This document shows positions 5,326-5,649 of a DNA stretch of 5,649 bases, one piece after another. The notes beneath the pieces were generated by a model. That model was not told the DNA's origin, made no database searches, and saw nothing but the letters and a program-made list of their open reading frames with translations. Both the position numbers and the translations under genes were made by a program. Source of the stretch: Candidatus Nanohaloarchaea archaeon (GTDB lineage: Archaea; EX4484-52; DAOVKX01); NCBI GenBank assembly GCA_030631505.1, contig DAOVKX010000067.1, positions 1 through 5,649 on the forward strand, written 5' to 3'. Position 1 is the first letter of the stretch; each line of letters opens with the position of its first letter.

Positions 5326-5649
5326 TTAAAAAATTTGTCTGAAAAGATATGGATTATATGGGCTGGCGGGGTTTATTCTTTGTATCTCATGGTCTAAAAC
5401 AAAGTTTTTGCACATATTTTCTATATCCTCTGTTTTTATTTTGGTTATATCTTCATATGCTTCGTAGTTTTCCAGAAAACCGCTCAAAACCGAATGGAAA
5501 TATAATCCATCTTCTTCTGTAGCGTAGTAATCAAGCCCATTCTTAACTCCTTCTTTGTTATAAGCAAAATCTCTCACAGCCTGCCTATAACAAGCTGAGT
5601 TTAAGCCGTTCCCAAATAATTTTTCAATTTCAATTTTTTTCCTTTTTCT
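5326..5649 (-). CDS. hypothetical protein, C-terminal part (5' end outside window)
   Basis: The minus-strand frame is open from the right window edge to TAA at 5328-5326, giving at least 107 residues; GTG 5577 is only an internal codon, because the frame continues upstream through GNGLNSACYRQAV to the edge. I do not recognise the family. The visible part looks mainly helical and acidic (YEAYEDITKIKTEDIENMCK), with a Lys/Glu-rich beginning and a Pro/Asn-rich end, NPASPYNPYLFRQIF. No zinc, nucleotide-binding or membrane motif is seen. It converges on the recombinase remnant, leaving about 25 bases between them, so it may be ordinary host DNA beyond the degraded element or part of the element. 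Confidence 0.7.
   Translation of the reverse strand, partial: RKRKKIEIEKLFGNGLNSACYRQAVRDFAYNKEGVKNGLDYYATEEDGLYFHSVLSGFLENYEAYEDITKIKTEDIENMCKNFVLDHEIQRINPASPYNPYLFRQIF

Overview
The window is archaeal. The decisive evidence is a tRNA gene near the right end, interrupted twice by introns whose borders fold as bulge-helix-bulge (BHB) motifs, the substrate of the archaeal tRNA splicing endonuclease. Archaeal TATA boxes placed for leaderless or short-leader transcripts, a GGAG Shine-Dalgarno and Cys-rich secreted-protein motifs agree. The small zinc-ribbon and Cys-rich lipoprotein genes resemble, from memory, those of DPANN-type (Woesearchaeota/Pacearchaeota-like) genomes; this lineage call is an inference.

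Left half (1-2821, +): one very AT-rich gene for a UvrD/Rep-type superfamily 1 helicase. Its reading frame is open to the window edge, so the gene is cut by the window and TTG 167 is not its start. It carries a long N-terminal helical region and a nuclease-like insertion between motifs Ic and II. Middle (3047-3814, -): a less AT-rich gene for a secreted, Cys-rich putative lipoprotein, with a probable U-run terminator and a TATA box. It is transcribed divergently from a 151-codon gene (4011-4466, +) that I read as a minimal transglutaminase-like protein with a Cys-His-Asp triad. Next come a small zinc-ribbon gene (4518-4769) and, 9 bases later, the tRNA.

Right end: tRNA-Thr(UGU) at 4779-5022 is the highlight. 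It has a 31-nt intron at the canonical 37/38 position and a 140-nt intron in the T-loop at 58/59. Removing both leaves a 73-nt cloverleaf with U73. About 70 bases downstream, behind a TATA box enclosed in a nested inverted repeat, lies a broken N-terminal piece of a tyrosine recombinase (integrase), with a one-base frameshift and then truncation. tRNA genes are classic integrase targets, so this looks like the scar of an integrated element beside a tRNA whose 3' end is now split by an intron. A convergent gene of unknown function (5326-5649, -) runs off the right edge.

There is no gene-free stretch longer than 300 bases. The two largest gaps (2822-3046 and 3815-4010) hold only the signals listed.
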